A stretch of DNA of 64,000 nucleotides, from the NCBI GenBank assembly GCA_013214355.1, contig JABSSL010000080.1, positions 1-64,000 on the forward strand, written 5' to 3'. The position numbers and the translations under genes were made by a program. Origin of the DNA: Saprospiraceae bacterium. Lineage in GTDB: Bacteria > Bacteroidota > Bacteroidia > Chitinophagales > Saprospiraceae. The notes beneath the pieces were generated by a model. The model was given only the letters and a program-made list of their open reading frames with translations, had not been told where the DNA came from and did no database searches. Positions 1 to 8,501 of this stretch are shown in pieces. How positions within the stretch are numbered: the stretch's first letter is position 1; the number at the start of each line of letters is the position of its first letter.

Positions 1-38
1 GCTATGGTGGCGGTGGATACGGTGGCGGACGCTACTAA
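1..38 (+). CDS. C-terminal end of a glycine-rich protein (partial)
   Basis: Only the last 11 codons and the TAA stop (36-38) are in the window. They read YGGGGYGGGRY in the frame starting at base 3. Glycine/tyrosine tails of this kind are common at the C-terminus of small RRM-type RNA-binding proteins of Bacteroidota, but nothing of an RRM domain is visible here, so that identity is only an inference. A strong hairpin follows directly at 71-98. Confidence 0.45.
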   Translation, partial: YGGGGYGGGRY

Positions 39-70
39 TTCGTCAATACAACGAACGATCTGAATCAAGA

Positions 71-98
71 GAGCGGCCTAGGTTTACCTGGGTCGCTC
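71..98 (+). terminator. Hairpin terminator after the glycine-rich protein gene
   Basis: Arms GAGCGGCCTAGG and CCTGGGTCGCTC pair over 12 bp with two G-T pairs around a 4-base loop, followed by TTATAATTTAT. It lies 33 bp after the stop at 38. It could also serve the convergent gene ending at 125. Confidence 0.65.
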
Positions 99-124
99 TT
101 ATAATTTATAGCATTTCAAGCCTT

Positions 125-412
125 TTACATTCCAGGGAATATAGCTTCAAAGAAGAACACCATTATGGCTACAGCGATAATGGTTCTAATCAGGGCATAC
201 GCCAGGGGCGTACTACCTAACCTAAGGTATCCCCCTCTATCTTTCGTATTAACAGCCGCAAGTCCTGACAAACCGAAGATGATTAAAGGAAGCCAATAAT
301 AGGAGACGCGAACTAATTCCGTTTCACTAAAATCGTCGAAATGCAAAAGGTATAAATAAAACATCAGCAATAACCCACTGATCAAGGTCCCAAGGAAGAA
401 ATATCTCTGCAT
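125..412 (-). CDS. Small three-helix membrane protein, unknown function
   Basis: This 95-residue protein is not recognised. It has three hydrophobic segments, about residues 4-22, 38-54 and 72-90, with a charged stretch (TKDRGGYLR) between the second and third, so it is probably an inner-membrane protein. It starts at an ATG (412) and ends convergently towards the hairpin at 71-98. The opposite-strand frames here give no convincing protein. Its neighbour upstream is the OmpA-family gene on the same strand, about 60 bp away, so the two might be co-transcribed. Confidence 0.55.
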   Translation of the reverse strand: MQRYFFLGTLISGLLLMFYLYLLHFDDFSETELVRVSYYWLPLIIFGLSGLAAVNTKDRGGYLRLGSTPLAYALIRTIIAVAIMVFFFEAIFPGM

Positions 413-471
413 GACTTGAATTGTCTAAAAGAATGAAGCGTACTTTAAAGATAGTACTTCTTGGCTTCTGC

Positions 472-2427
472 CTACTGAATGATCTGAAACTCCGTTCGTC
501 GGTTGTTCTTTCTACCTTCATCCGTATCATTGCTGTCAATGGGTTGACTCTCACCAAATCCTTTGAAACTGAGTCTTCCTGCTGGAATTCCCTTAGCAAT
601 TAACCAGTCATAAACTGATTTGGCTCGGGCCTCTGACAATTGCTGATTGGCTTCATCCGACCCCACATCATCCGTATGTCCATTGATTTGAATTTGTAAT
701 TTTTCACGGCTACGGAGGAGCTCCAAGAGCTTTTCTAATTCATTCGTAGAAGTGGGTAGAAGTTCCGCTGATCCCGTCTTGAAAAAGATATTACGTAAAA
801 CAACGGGCTTGGGAGGTCGAGCCTCTTCCTTTACTTCAACAAACCTTTCTAGGCCAACTTTGAGTTCATAAGGCTTATCCAGTGTGCCCGCTTCAGACAA
901 AGCAAAGTTTTCTGAGAAAAAGAGATAGCCGTCCTTGGCTACATTTAAGGCATAATCCTTCCCCAATGGCATCGTCACTAAAAACTCACCTCCTCGATCC
1001 GTGACTTTGGTGGCATGTAACTGCCCTGTGCTAAGGTCGAAGAATTCTACTTTAGCCTCCAAGCGCTCTTTCGTTCGGCTATCAAAAACGGTTGCCTTCA
1101 CATACGTTACTAGAGAAGGTTGAGCCGCTCTATGTAAGGGAAAGCTATAAATATCATTGTTCACAAAGGTCCTTGATGCAGTACTTTTCCCACCTAAGGT
1201 ATTTTTATCCGTAGCGAAATAAGCTGTCTGTCCATCTAGGCTAACGACTAAGGTTCCTTCATTCGCAACCGTATTGATAGGATAACCAAGGTTTTCTGGT
1301 TCTTGCCATTTTCCGGCTTCATTCTGTCGAGAAAGATACAGATCATTACCGCCCATTCCTGGCCACCCATCTGAACAAAAATAAAGGGTCTGTCCATCTG
1401 CATGTAAGTATGGACATTGGTCTTGATCCGGAGTATTAACGGTGGGGCCTAGATTCACCGGAGCCCCCCAACTACCATCTTTCCCTTGTTCACTCCGCCA
1501 GATATCTCGCCTCCCCAAGCCCCCCGGCCGGTCACTGGCAAAATACAGGGTTCGACCATCCGCAGAAAGAGAAGGTTGAGATTCCCAATATTTAGTATTC
1601 ACCTTACCTGGAAGGGGACTGGGTCGAGTCCATTTTTGTTGCCGGTACTCCGAAAAATAAAGATCACAACTTCCACCGCTCATACCACCATTGCAGGCCG
1701 TAAAAACCAATAAACGACCATCTCCTGAAAGGCTTTGTGCGCCTTCATTCAGCGGTGTGTTCAAGGATGAAATAGGCCTCCCTGCTTGCCATTCTCCATT
1801 GGCCTTTTCACTATAAAAAAAATCTTCTTGGCCGTTTACTCTTTTGGTATAGACCAAAGTAGCACCATCTGCTGAAAAGGTAGGCAAATATTCTTGGCCG
1901 CTAGTATTTATATTTTCCCCTAGATTACTAGGCTCAAAGGGTACTGGGTTGGCTACAGCCTGGCTAGCAAACTTAGCATTGGCAAGAAGTTTCTCTGCTA
2001 GTTTCTTACGGACTTCACTTTTCGGATTCTTGGCTAGGTATTCAGCAAAGTGATCAGCAGCCTCCTGATACTTCCCTAAGGTCAATTCTGTTCTCGCCAG
2101 GCGATAAAGGGCTCTGATAGAGTAATTAGGAGCAACCTTAAATAATTGTTCAAAGTCTGCTTCTGCCTGTTCTCTATTTCGAAGCTCAAATTGTACCCCT
2201 GCCCTTAGATAATAGCCATCTGCAAAATCTGGTACGGCTTCCAAAAGCTTATCTAGTATTTCCACGGAGGTCTCAAACTGTTCTGCTCGCGCAGCAGATT
2301 GTGCTCTTTCATACTGCTTCTTCCATTTTCCCTTTAATTGCTTCAAACTTGTGTAGGATTGAGCCGAAAGGCCAAAGCAAAGAGAAACGAACAAGCAAGT
2401 GATGGCCAGATATCGCTTAATGGTCAT
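472..2427 (-). CDS. OmpA-family protein with TPR and PD40 repeats
   Basis: A 651-residue exported envelope protein. The start at 2427 is chosen because it opens a clear signal peptide (MTIKRYLAITCLF...GLSAQ); an upstream in-frame ATG would add 26 residues and overlap the next gene. After the signal come TPR-like helices (about 30-150), five WD40-like PD40 repeats (about 190-430; repeated patterns such as GRTLYFASDRPGG), a carboxypeptidase-like regulatory beta-sandwich (about 450-520) and a C-terminal OmpA peptidoglycan-binding domain with NGHTDDVGS and RLSFKGFGE. Proteins of this build occur widely in Bacteroidota, often beside PorP/SprF proteins of type IX secretion or gliding; here the neighbour (2477-3139) is not a PorP/SprF protein. 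Role in anchoring envelope machinery to peptidoglycan is inferred from the family. Confidence 0.9.
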   Translation of the reverse strand: MTIKRYLAITCLFVSLCFGLSAQSYTSLKQLKGKWKKQYERAQSAARAEQFETSVEILDKLLEAVPDFADGYYLRAGVQFELRNREQAEADFEQLFKVAPNYSIRALYRLARTELTLGKYQEAADHFAEYLAKNPKSEVRKKLAEKLLANAKFASQAVANPVPFEPSNLGENINTSGQEYLPTFSADGATLVYTKRVNGQEDFFYSEKANGEWQAGRPISSLNTPLNEGAQSLSGDGRLLVFTACNGGMSGGSCDLYFSEYRQQKWTRPSPLPGKVNTKYWESQPSLSADGRTLYFASDRPGGLGRRDIWRSEQGKDGSWGAPVNLGPTVNTPDQDQCPYLHADGQTLYFCSDGWPGMGGNDLYLSRQNEAGKWQEPENLGYPINTVANEGTLVVSLDGQTAYFATDKNTLGGKSTASRTFVNNDIYSFPLHRAAQPSLVTYVKATVFDSRTKERLEAKVEFFDLSTGQLHATKVTDRGGEFLVTMPLGKDYALNVAKDGYLFFSENFALSEAGTLDKPYELKVGLERFVEVKEEARPPKPVVLRNIFFKTGSAELLPTSTNELEKLLELLRSREKLQIQINGHTDDVGSDEANQQLSEARAKSVYDWLIAKGIPAGRLSFKGFGESQPIDSNDTDEGRKNNRRTEFQIIQ

Positions 2428-2476
2428 GATCAATTTAGTTTTAAATACCCTATTCAATGTCTCCAAATTAAAATAC

Positions 2477-3139
2477 CTAGGGGCTTTGCACTCGCCCTGC
2501 TGCACGATACAAGCGTTTGTTTAATCGGATCACAGCCTTGCGATAATATTTTTCCATACTATTCCTACCTAGAAGCTGATCGAATGCCAAGGCGGGAGTG
2601 TTAATCCGTTGTGCATAGGGAAAAGGTGCAGGTAATGTTTCATACGATTGATCCTTGATGATAAAGGAAAAGCTCCTGGATGAGTTGGAAGGGTCGGTGT
2701 AACCTACATCTAAAATGAAGAAGGGGTCTTTATCTAAAACAGCATCCGAGACCTCTAGGTTTTTATCCAAAAAAAATCCAGTTCGTTCCCCTTTGGTCAA
2801 CTTTGAGCTCGAATAATCGTACATAAATAGAACGGGAGCATAGTTGAAATAATTGCTAAATGAGGCTTGGATGATCGTGGCCTCCGCTTTCGCTTCCGCC
2901 TGAGTAAGCTCATACTGAGCCTTTGCTCGCTCTCGTTCTTGTGGAGAAGTCTCAGCCTTTGCTGCCAAATCCGCCAATGCGCTGAGCTTTTTGCTTTGCG
3001 ATGGCAATCGTACCACCAGCACATTTTCTCGCACTTGCGCTAAGCTAGCAGCTGCCTGTACATTCTTTGTTTGTCCATCCGCACTTGAACCCCAGAGCAA
3101 AAGAAGTGTAATAAGGACTGATGATAAGCGATTTAGCAT
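2477..3139 (-). CDS. Exported protein of unknown function
   Basis: This 220-residue protein is not recognised. It opens with a signal peptide (MLNRLSSVLITLLLLWGSSADGQ), then has an alanine/glutamate-rich helical stretch (about 60-90) and a mixed region with many aromatic residues. It lies 49 bp upstream of the OmpA-family gene on the same strand, so the two are probably one transcription unit and the product likely works in the periplasm or at the outer membrane with it. It does not look like a PorP/SprF beta-barrel: it is too short and lacks the barrel pattern. Confidence 0.65.
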   Translation of the reverse strand: MLNRLSSVLITLLLLWGSSADGQTKNVQAAASLAQVRENVLVVRLPSQSKKLSALADLAAKAETSPQERERAKAQYELTQAEAKAEATIIQASFSNYFNYAPVLFMYDYSSSKLTKGERTGFFLDKNLEVSDAVLDKDPFFILDVGYTDPSNSSRSFSFIIKDQSYETLPAPFPYAQRINTPALAFDQLLGRNSMEKYYRKAVIRLNKRLYRAAGRVQSP

Positions 3140-3238
3140 AACTGTTAAGATTTAGTTAATAAGTTTTAAATCGATCTTAAACCGAATTTCCGAATTGAAG
3201 AGAGTTTAGGCATTCTTAGAAAAAATTAGCAAATTTGT

Positions 3239-3326
3239 GAGCCTTTTACTACAGCTTTTTTTGTAATATCAGGCCTTTTTGAATAACAACTTATTTTTAG
3301 CGGGAGTTGTAGTAAGAAAAAGGCTC
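3239..3326 (+). promoter_or_regulatory. Long inverted repeat in the leader of the bat operon
   Basis: The arm GAGCCTTTTACTACA at 3239-3253 is matched by TGTAGT-AAGA-AAAAGGCTC at 3308-3326, which is its complement except for a 4-base insertion. The right arm ends 28 bp before the moxR ATG at 3355, so a transcript starting upstream would carry a stem in its 5' leader. It may be an attenuator, an RNA-stability element or a terminator for an upstream transcript; there is no T-run after it. Confidence 0.4.
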
Positions 3327-3354
3327 CCCATGGGCAGATAAACCCAAAAAAACT

Positions 3355-4350
3355 ATGCAATCAGTAGATATTGAAGCGCTGAATCAACAGATCTATATAG
3401 ATAGTGCTTTCGTTGAAAAACTAAATGAGGAAACGGCAAAAGTTATTGTGGGACAACGCCACATGATCGAGAGATTGATGCTCGGATTGCTGACAAAAGG
3501 CCACGTTTTACTGGAAGGACTTCCTGGATTAGCTAAAACTTTAGCCATCAATACACTCTCTAAAGCGGTAGATGCCAAATTTAACCGCATCCAGTTTACC
3601 CCAGACCTTCTCCCTGCCGATATTATCGGTACCATGATATTCAACCCTAGCAAAAATGAGTTCACCGTTCGTAAAGGTCCCATTTTTGCCAACTTTATTC
3701 TAGCGGATGAGATTAACCGGGCCCCTGCAAAAGTACAAAGTGCCTTGTTAGAGGCGATGCAAGAACGCCAGGTTACGATCGGAGGAGAAACCTATCCGCT
3801 TCAAGAGCCCTTTCTAGTTCTAGCTACGCAAAACCCAATTGAACAGGAAGGAACCTATCCGCTACCTGAAGCACAGGTAGACCGTTTCATGCTCAAAGTC
3901 AAGATCACCTATCCTACGAAAGAGGACGAAAGGGAGATCATTCGCCGAAATCTACAGACAGGAGGCTTCCCAGAGATCAAACCCGTGGTAGATCCATCGG
4001 CTATTCTCAAAGCGCGTGAATCGGTGAACAAAGTCTATATGGACGAAAAAATCGAGAAGTACATACTAGATATTGTATTCTCTACTAGGAATCCAGAAGA
4101 CTACAACCTAAGCAGCTTACAGGCACTCATTAATTACGGAGGATCTCCTCGAGCCAGTATTGCCCTGGCCAAATCTGCGAAAGCCTATGCCTTCTTGAAG
4201 AGAAGAGGATATGTAATTCCCGAGGACGTGCGCCAGGTATGCCACGATGTGATGCGTCATCGTGTTGGCTTAACCTATGAAGCAGAGGCTGAAAATGTTA
4301 CACAAGAAGATATTATCAATAAGATTTTAGATACCGTAGAAGTACCTTAA
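3355..4350 (+). CDS. MoxR-family AAA+ ATPase
   Basis: A 331-residue cytoplasmic AAA+ ATPase of the MoxR/RavA group. It has a Walker A motif GLPGLAKT (55-62), a Walker B segment FILADEIN (about 114-121), the ATQNPIEQEGTYPLPEAQ sensor region and the C-terminal helical lid. MoxR ATPases typically act as chaperones for vWA-domain proteins encoded beside them. Here it heads a run of nine more co-directional genes with small gaps (DUF58, BatA, BatB, BatC, BatD), which matches the standard bat operon of Bacteroidota. Length is normal for the family. Confidence 0.95.
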   Translation: MQSVDIEALNQQIYIDSAFVEKLNEETAKVIVGQRHMIERLMLGLLTKGHVLLEGLPGLAKTLAINTLSKAVDAKFNRIQFTPDLLPADIIGTMIFNPSKNEFTVRKGPIFANFILADEINRAPAKVQSALLEAMQERQVTIGGETYPLQEPFLVLATQNPIEQEGTYPLPEAQVDRFMLKVKITYPTKEDEREIIRRNLQTGGFPEIKPVVDPSAILKARESVNKVYMDEKIEKYILDIVFSTRNPEDYNLSSLQALINYGGSPRASIALAKSAKAYAFLKRRGYVIPEDVRQVCHDVMRHRVGLTYEAEAENVTQEDIINKILDTVEVP

Positions 4351-4359
4351 CAATCGCCC

Positions 4360-5229
4360 GTGGAAACCAGTGAACTACTCAAAAAAGTTCGGAAGATTGA
4401 GATTAAGACGAAGGGCTTAAGTCGACACATCTTCTCCGGAGAGTACCATAGTGCTTTCAAAGGGCGTGGCATGTCTTTTAGCGAAGTTCGAAATTACCAG
4501 TTTGGAGACGATGTTCGAAATATCGATTGGAATGTGACTGCACGAACTGGCGATCCATATGTGAAGATCTTCGAAGAAGAACGGGAATTGACCGTCATGC
4601 TGCTAATCGATGTAAGTCGATCTTCCTTTTTTGGAACGGTCAACCAGTTGAAAAATGAAATCCTAACAGAAATCTGTGCCGTTTTGGCCTTCTCGGCCAT
4701 CAATAACAATGATAAAGTAGGCGTCATCTTTTTCTCTGATCAAGTAGAGAAGTTCATTCCTCCTAAAAAAGGAAAACAGCATATTCTGCGAATCATTCGA
4801 GAATTGATCGATTTCCAGCCTCAACATCAAGGCACCGATATAGAAAGCACCTTACAGTACTTTAATAATGTAGTGAAAAAAAGAAGTATTTGCTTTTTGC
4901 TTTCAGATTTCATGACTAAGAACTACGAGGCTGCACTGCGAATTGCCGCGAGAAAGCACGATGTGGTTGGTATTCATATGGTTGATCCTCGAGAAGAGGA
5001 ACTACCTAATGTTGGATTGCTGCGTGCCTCAGATGCCGAAACGGGTGCTATGCGCTGGATAGATACCTCCTCATCGAAAGTTAGAGAACAATATGCCAAT
5101 TGGTATTCAGAACACTACCAGTATTTTCGCTCAGCTTTCCTAAAAAGTGGTGCTGATGCAGTTAGTATTCGTACCAACGAATCCTACGTAAATGCCCTAC
5201 TCAAGTTTTTCAAAAAGCGGAGTAATTGA
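4360..5229 (+). CDS. DUF58 domain protein (vWA-like), bat operon
   Basis: A 289-residue protein starting at a GTG nine bases after the moxR stop. The DUF58 signature SGEYHSAFKGRGMSFSEVR and DVRNIDWNVTARTG lies at about 26-65, and a vWA-like core with LLIDVSRSS follows at about 78-90. There is no signal peptide or membrane segment, so it is cytoplasmic. DUF58 genes nearly always follow moxR and the product is thought to be a partner of that ATPase. It is followed by the next gene with a one-base gap, showing tight coupling. Confidence 0.92.
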   Translation: METSELLKKVRKIEIKTKGLSRHIFSGEYHSAFKGRGMSFSEVRNYQFGDDVRNIDWNVTARTGDPYVKIFEEERELTVMLLIDVSRSSFFGTVNQLKNEILTEICAVLAFSAINNNDKVGVIFFSDQVEKFIPPKKGKQHILRIIRELIDFQPQHQGTDIESTLQYFNNVVKKRSICFLLSDFMTKNYEAALRIAARKHDVVGIHMVDPREEELPNVGLLRASDAETGAMRWIDTSSSKVREQYANWYSEHYQYFRSAFLKSGADAVSIRTNESYVNALLKFFKKRSN

Positions 5230-5230
5230 T

Positions 5231-6235
5231 ATGAAGGAATTGCGGAAATTAACGCTTTCATGGAGCTTTGGATTATCGTTTCTATTGTGCTTGCTGAGTC
5301 AGGTAGGTCGAGCGCAATCCGTTAGTGCAGCCTTAAGCACTAATGAGATTCTGATTGGGGATCAGATCAAGATGGAATTGGATATAAGCTATCCACAAGG
5401 AATGAGCCTTGAAGTCGCCGATCTGTCCGTAATTGAAAAAACTGAGGGAATTGAATTGCTGAAAGTCTATCCTGTAGATACCGTTCCTTCAAGCGAAGGA
5501 AATCTGTTGCATCAGACGCTAATTCTTACTTCCTTTGACTCCGGGCAATACGTAATTCCCCAGATTCCAGTCAGTTTTCTCTCCGGTGATCAACGCCAGA
5601 CGGTTAATACCAACTCCCTTCTATTGGTTGTTAACCCTTATCCAGTCAGCCAGGACACGGTACAGTTACAGCCGATTAAAGGAATCATTGCGGAGGAGAA
5701 AACGATTGAAGACTATTACCCAATTCTCATTGGAATTGGTGCGGTTGGTCTATTAGCCTTCCTGGGGTATTTCTTCTACAGGCGTAGTCAAAACAAGGAA
5801 GAGCCCATGCCGGTAGTAATAAAGCGGCCACCATTCGAAATAGCTATGGAGAAGATCGAATCACTCCGTGCCTCAAAACTTTGGCAACAGAATCAGATCA
5901 AAGCCTATCAAAGTGAATTGACTTTTATCTTGAGAGAATACCTTGAAGAAAGATTTAACATCAAGGCGCTAGAGTCCACCTCCGATGAAATCGTTGAGGA
6001 CCTCAAAAAATTAGATGAGATAGGGGAAGACTGGAGAGGTGAATTAAATAAAATACTACAAACCGCAGATTTGGTGAAGTTCGCTAAGGCTATTCCACCA
6101 GTCGAAGTACATGCTGCGGGTTTGGATAAACTAGAAGCCTTCGTTGTTCAGACAAAACCGAAGCCAAAGCCGGTAGAAGAAAATGAGCCAACCGAAGAGA
6201 TTGAAGAAGAAGACAAGTCAGAAGCTATAGAATAA
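5231..6235 (+). CDS. BatD-like single-pass membrane protein of the bat operon
   Basis: A 334-residue protein. The ATG at 5231 is chosen because it opens a signal peptide (MKELRKLTLSWSFGL...GRAQ); an earlier ATG lies inside the DUF58 gene. An exported beta-sandwich of about 120 residues (NEILIGDQIKMELDISYPQ, then TLILTSFDSGQYVIPQIPV) precedes one membrane span (about 165-185, PILIGIGAVGLLAFLGYFF) and a cytoplasmic helical tail ending in an acidic run (EENEPTEEIEEEDKSEAIE). This resembles a reduced BatD: periplasmic Ig-like part, one span, helical tail. A decayed duplicate of its 3' end lies at about 7275-7434. Confidence 0.8.
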   Translation: MKELRKLTLSWSFGLSFLLCLLSQVGRAQSVSAALSTNEILIGDQIKMELDISYPQGMSLEVADLSVIEKTEGIELLKVYPVDTVPSSEGNLLHQTLILTSFDSGQYVIPQIPVSFLSGDQRQTVNTNSLLLVVNPYPVSQDTVQLQPIKGIIAEEKTIEDYYPILIGIGAVGLLAFLGYFFYRRSQNKEEPMPVVIKRPPFEIAMEKIESLRASKLWQQNQIKAYQSELTFILREYLEERFNIKALESTSDEIVEDLKKLDEIGEDWRGELNKILQTADLVKFAKAIPPVEVHAAGLDKLEAFVVQTKPKPKPVEENEPTEEIEEEDKSEAIE

Positions 6236-6240
6236 GTTGT

Positions 6241-7248
6241 ATGCTTGGATTATTGGAGAACATAACTTTTGTAAGTCCGTTTTTCTTTGTGCTACTCCTA
6301 TTATTACCGATAATAGCCTGGTGGTACTTCCGAACGTATCGGCAACGCTATGCGCCGATGCGCATGTCTACTTTAGAGGGCTTAGAAAACACACAGTCCA
6401 TTAGAGGGCGCTTACGCTCCTTGTTACCCATTCTCCGAATACTATCTTTCGTGGCTCTGGTTGTAGCTCTCGCTCGCCCCCAACGAGTACTCAAAGAGGA
6501 AGAAGTAGTAGCAGAAGGAATAGACATCAGTCTCGCCATGGATTTATCCAGTAGTATGCTTGCTCAGGATTTTCAACCTAATCGTTTGGAAGTAAGTAAG
6601 CGAGTGGCAGCTGACTTCGTACGACAGCGGCAATATGACCGCATTGGCTTGGTAGTGTTCGCAGGAGAGGCCTTTACGCAATGTCCACTTACCACTGACC
6701 ACCTAGTCCTTAATGAATTCTTGAGTAAACTAGAATGTGGAATTCTGGAAGATGGTACAGCTATCGGAATGGGATTGGCCACTGCCGTTAACCGATTAAA
6801 AGATAGCGACAGTAAGAGTAAAGTCGTGATTCTATTGACGGATGGGGTTAATAATACGGGTTACCAGTCGCCTATGTTGGCTGCGAAAATTGCGAAGGAA
6901 TACAATATTAAAGTTTACACCATCGGTGTTGGAAGTGTTGGGGAGACAAGAGCTCCGGTTAGTAGAAGGAGTGATGGAAAGTATGTACTTGGATTAGTAC
7001 GTGTGGAAATAGATGAAGAACTACTACGACAAATAGCGGAATTGACGGGTGGGAAATATTACCGAGCCGTGGATGAACAAAGCCTAGAGCAAATTTACGC
7101 TTCCATCGATCAACTGGAGAAGACCAAAATTGAAGTGACTAGCTTTAAAAGATACAGCGAAGAATATCATCACTTTGCTTTTTGGGGAATTCTTTTCCTT
7201 CTGATAGAAGTTTTGTTGAGATACACTGTACTTCGAGCTATACCTTAG
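6241..7248 (+). CDS. batA: BatA vWA-domain membrane protein, copy 1
   Basis: A 335-residue inner-membrane protein with two N-terminal spans (about 13-30 and 60-78), a von Willebrand factor A domain with MIDAS motif DLSSSM (101-106) and LLTDGVNN, and a C-terminal span (about 310-330). BatA and BatB are metal-binding vWA partners in the aerotolerance (Bat) complex first described in Bacteroides fragilis. It begins five bases after the preceding stop. A second gene of the same length follows at 7435; I count about 45 differing residues out of 335, so the two are recent tandem paralogues. Confidence 0.92.
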   Translation: MLGLLENITFVSPFFFVLLLLLPIIAWWYFRTYRQRYAPMRMSTLEGLENTQSIRGRLRSLLPILRILSFVALVVALARPQRVLKEEEVVAEGIDISLAMDLSSSMLAQDFQPNRLEVSKRVAADFVRQRQYDRIGLVVFAGEAFTQCPLTTDHLVLNEFLSKLECGILEDGTAIGMGLATAVNRLKDSDSKSKVVILLTDGVNNTGYQSPMLAAKIAKEYNIKVYTIGVGSVGETRAPVSRRSDGKYVLGLVRVEIDEELLRQIAELTGGKYYRAVDEQSLEQIYASIDQLEKTKIEVTSFKRYSEEYHHFAFWGILFLLIEVLLRYTVLRAIP

Positions 7249-7274
7249 TGCCGGAGATCAGCTCTGGTGAGCTT

Positions 7275-7434
7275 AAAGAAACCGGACAGGTAAACTGAAG
7301 ATAAACAGCAGGTTTAATGAAACCTGTTAAGATACCTCTTGTAATGAAAGTAACACGTTGAAGGCTTAGATAAATTAGATACCAATAGAATCGCCTGTTG
7401 AAGCTGAGAAATCAGAAGTAATCTAATTAGTTGT
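7275..7434 (+). pseudogene. Decayed duplicate of the 3' end of the gene at 5231-6235
   Basis: This spacer between the two batA copies is not random. From 7305 it reads TAGLMKPVKIPLVMKV, matching TADLVKFAKAIPPVEV at the end of the upstream gene (from 6062). About 30 bp later GGCTTAGATAAATTAGATACC matches GGTTTGGATAAACTAGAAGCC of that gene at 16 of 21 positions if compared base by base, and the last bases before the ATG (TTAGTTGT versus AAAGTTGT-like) also agree. It holds stops and frameshifts, so it is a relic. It shows that the duplicated unit began inside the upstream gene and ran through batA. Confidence 0.65.
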
Positions 7435-8442
7435 ATGCTTGGATCATTGGAGAATATAACCTTTGTAAATCCAGCTTTCTTTGTGCTATTGCTGTTATTA
7501 CCCATGATAGCTTGGTGGTATTATCGAAACTATCGGCAGCGCTATGCGCCAATACAGATGTCTACCTTAGCAGGCTTGGAAAACAAGCAATCAACCAGAG
7601 GCTCCTTGCGCTCTTCATTGCCTATACTCCGTGTCTTGTCACTATTGGCTTTGATTGTAGCCTTGGCCCGCCCGCAACTGATTTATACACAGGAAGAAGT
7701 GGTAGCGGAAGGCATTGACATCAGCCTAGCTATGGATTTGTCCAGTAGTATGCTCGCTCAGGATTTTCAACCCAATCGCTTGGAAGTGAGTAAGCGAGTA
7801 GCAGCTGATTTTGTGCGCCAGCGGCAATATGATCGAATTGGCTTGGTAGTCTTTGCCGGGGAAGCCTTTACTCAATGCCCTTTGACCACAGACCACCACG
7901 TCTTAAATGAGTTTTTGAGTAAACTAGAATGTGGGGTTGTAGAAGAAGGAACAGCTATTGGAATGGGCTTAGCTACAGCCGTTAATAGGCTTAAGGATAG
8001 TGAAAGTAAGAGTAAGGTCATTATTCTATTGACTGACGGAGTCAACAACGGAGGTTACCAATCGCCCATGCTAGCTGCAAAGATTGCTAAAGAATACAAT
8101 ATTAAAGTGTACGCCATCGGAATTGGAAGCGTAGGAGAGACCCGAGCCCCCGTTAGTATTAGAGGTGATGGGGAATATATTTTTGGTACTGTGAATGTGG
8201 AAATAGATGAAAAGCTTCTACGTCAAATAGCAGAATTGACCGGTGGGCAGTACTACCGAGCATTAGATGAACAAAGTTTGGAGCAGATTTATACTTCGAT
8301 CGATCAATTGGAGAAGACCAAAATTGAAGTAACTAGTTTTAAAAGATATAGTGAAGAATATCGGCATTTTGCCTTTTTAGGTATTCTTTTCCTTTTGATG
8401 GAAGTTTTGTTGAGGTATACTGTGCTTCGGGCCATACCTTAG
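7435..8442 (+). CDS. batA: BatA vWA-domain membrane protein, copy 2
   Basis: A 335-residue tandem paralogue of the gene at 6241, with the same three membrane spans and the same MIDAS motif DLSSSM. Residues from EEVVAEGIDIS through PLTTDH, 68 in all, are identical in both copies although many codons differ at the third position, so both copies appear to be kept by selection. Differences cluster in the first 90 residues and in a surface segment near 245-265 (SRRSDGKYVLGLV versus SIRGDGEYIFGTV). The two proteins may form a BatA heterodimer or bind different partners; this is inference. Confidence 0.92.
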   Translation: MLGSLENITFVNPAFFVLLLLLPMIAWWYYRNYRQRYAPIQMSTLAGLENKQSTRGSLRSSLPILRVLSLLALIVALARPQLIYTQEEVVAEGIDISLAMDLSSSMLAQDFQPNRLEVSKRVAADFVRQRQYDRIGLVVFAGEAFTQCPLTTDHHVLNEFLSKLECGVVEEGTAIGMGLATAVNRLKDSESKSKVIILLTDGVNNGGYQSPMLAAKIAKEYNIKVYAIGIGSVGETRAPVSIRGDGEYIFGTVNVEIDEKLLRQIAELTGGQYYRALDEQSLEQIYTSIDQLEKTKIEVTSFKRYSEEYRHFAFLGILFLLMEVLLRYTVLRAIP

Positions 8443-8501
8443 CGTACAAATGGATGTTGCACCTGTAAACAAACTAAGCAGGTGTTGAAGAAGATACTAT
8501 T

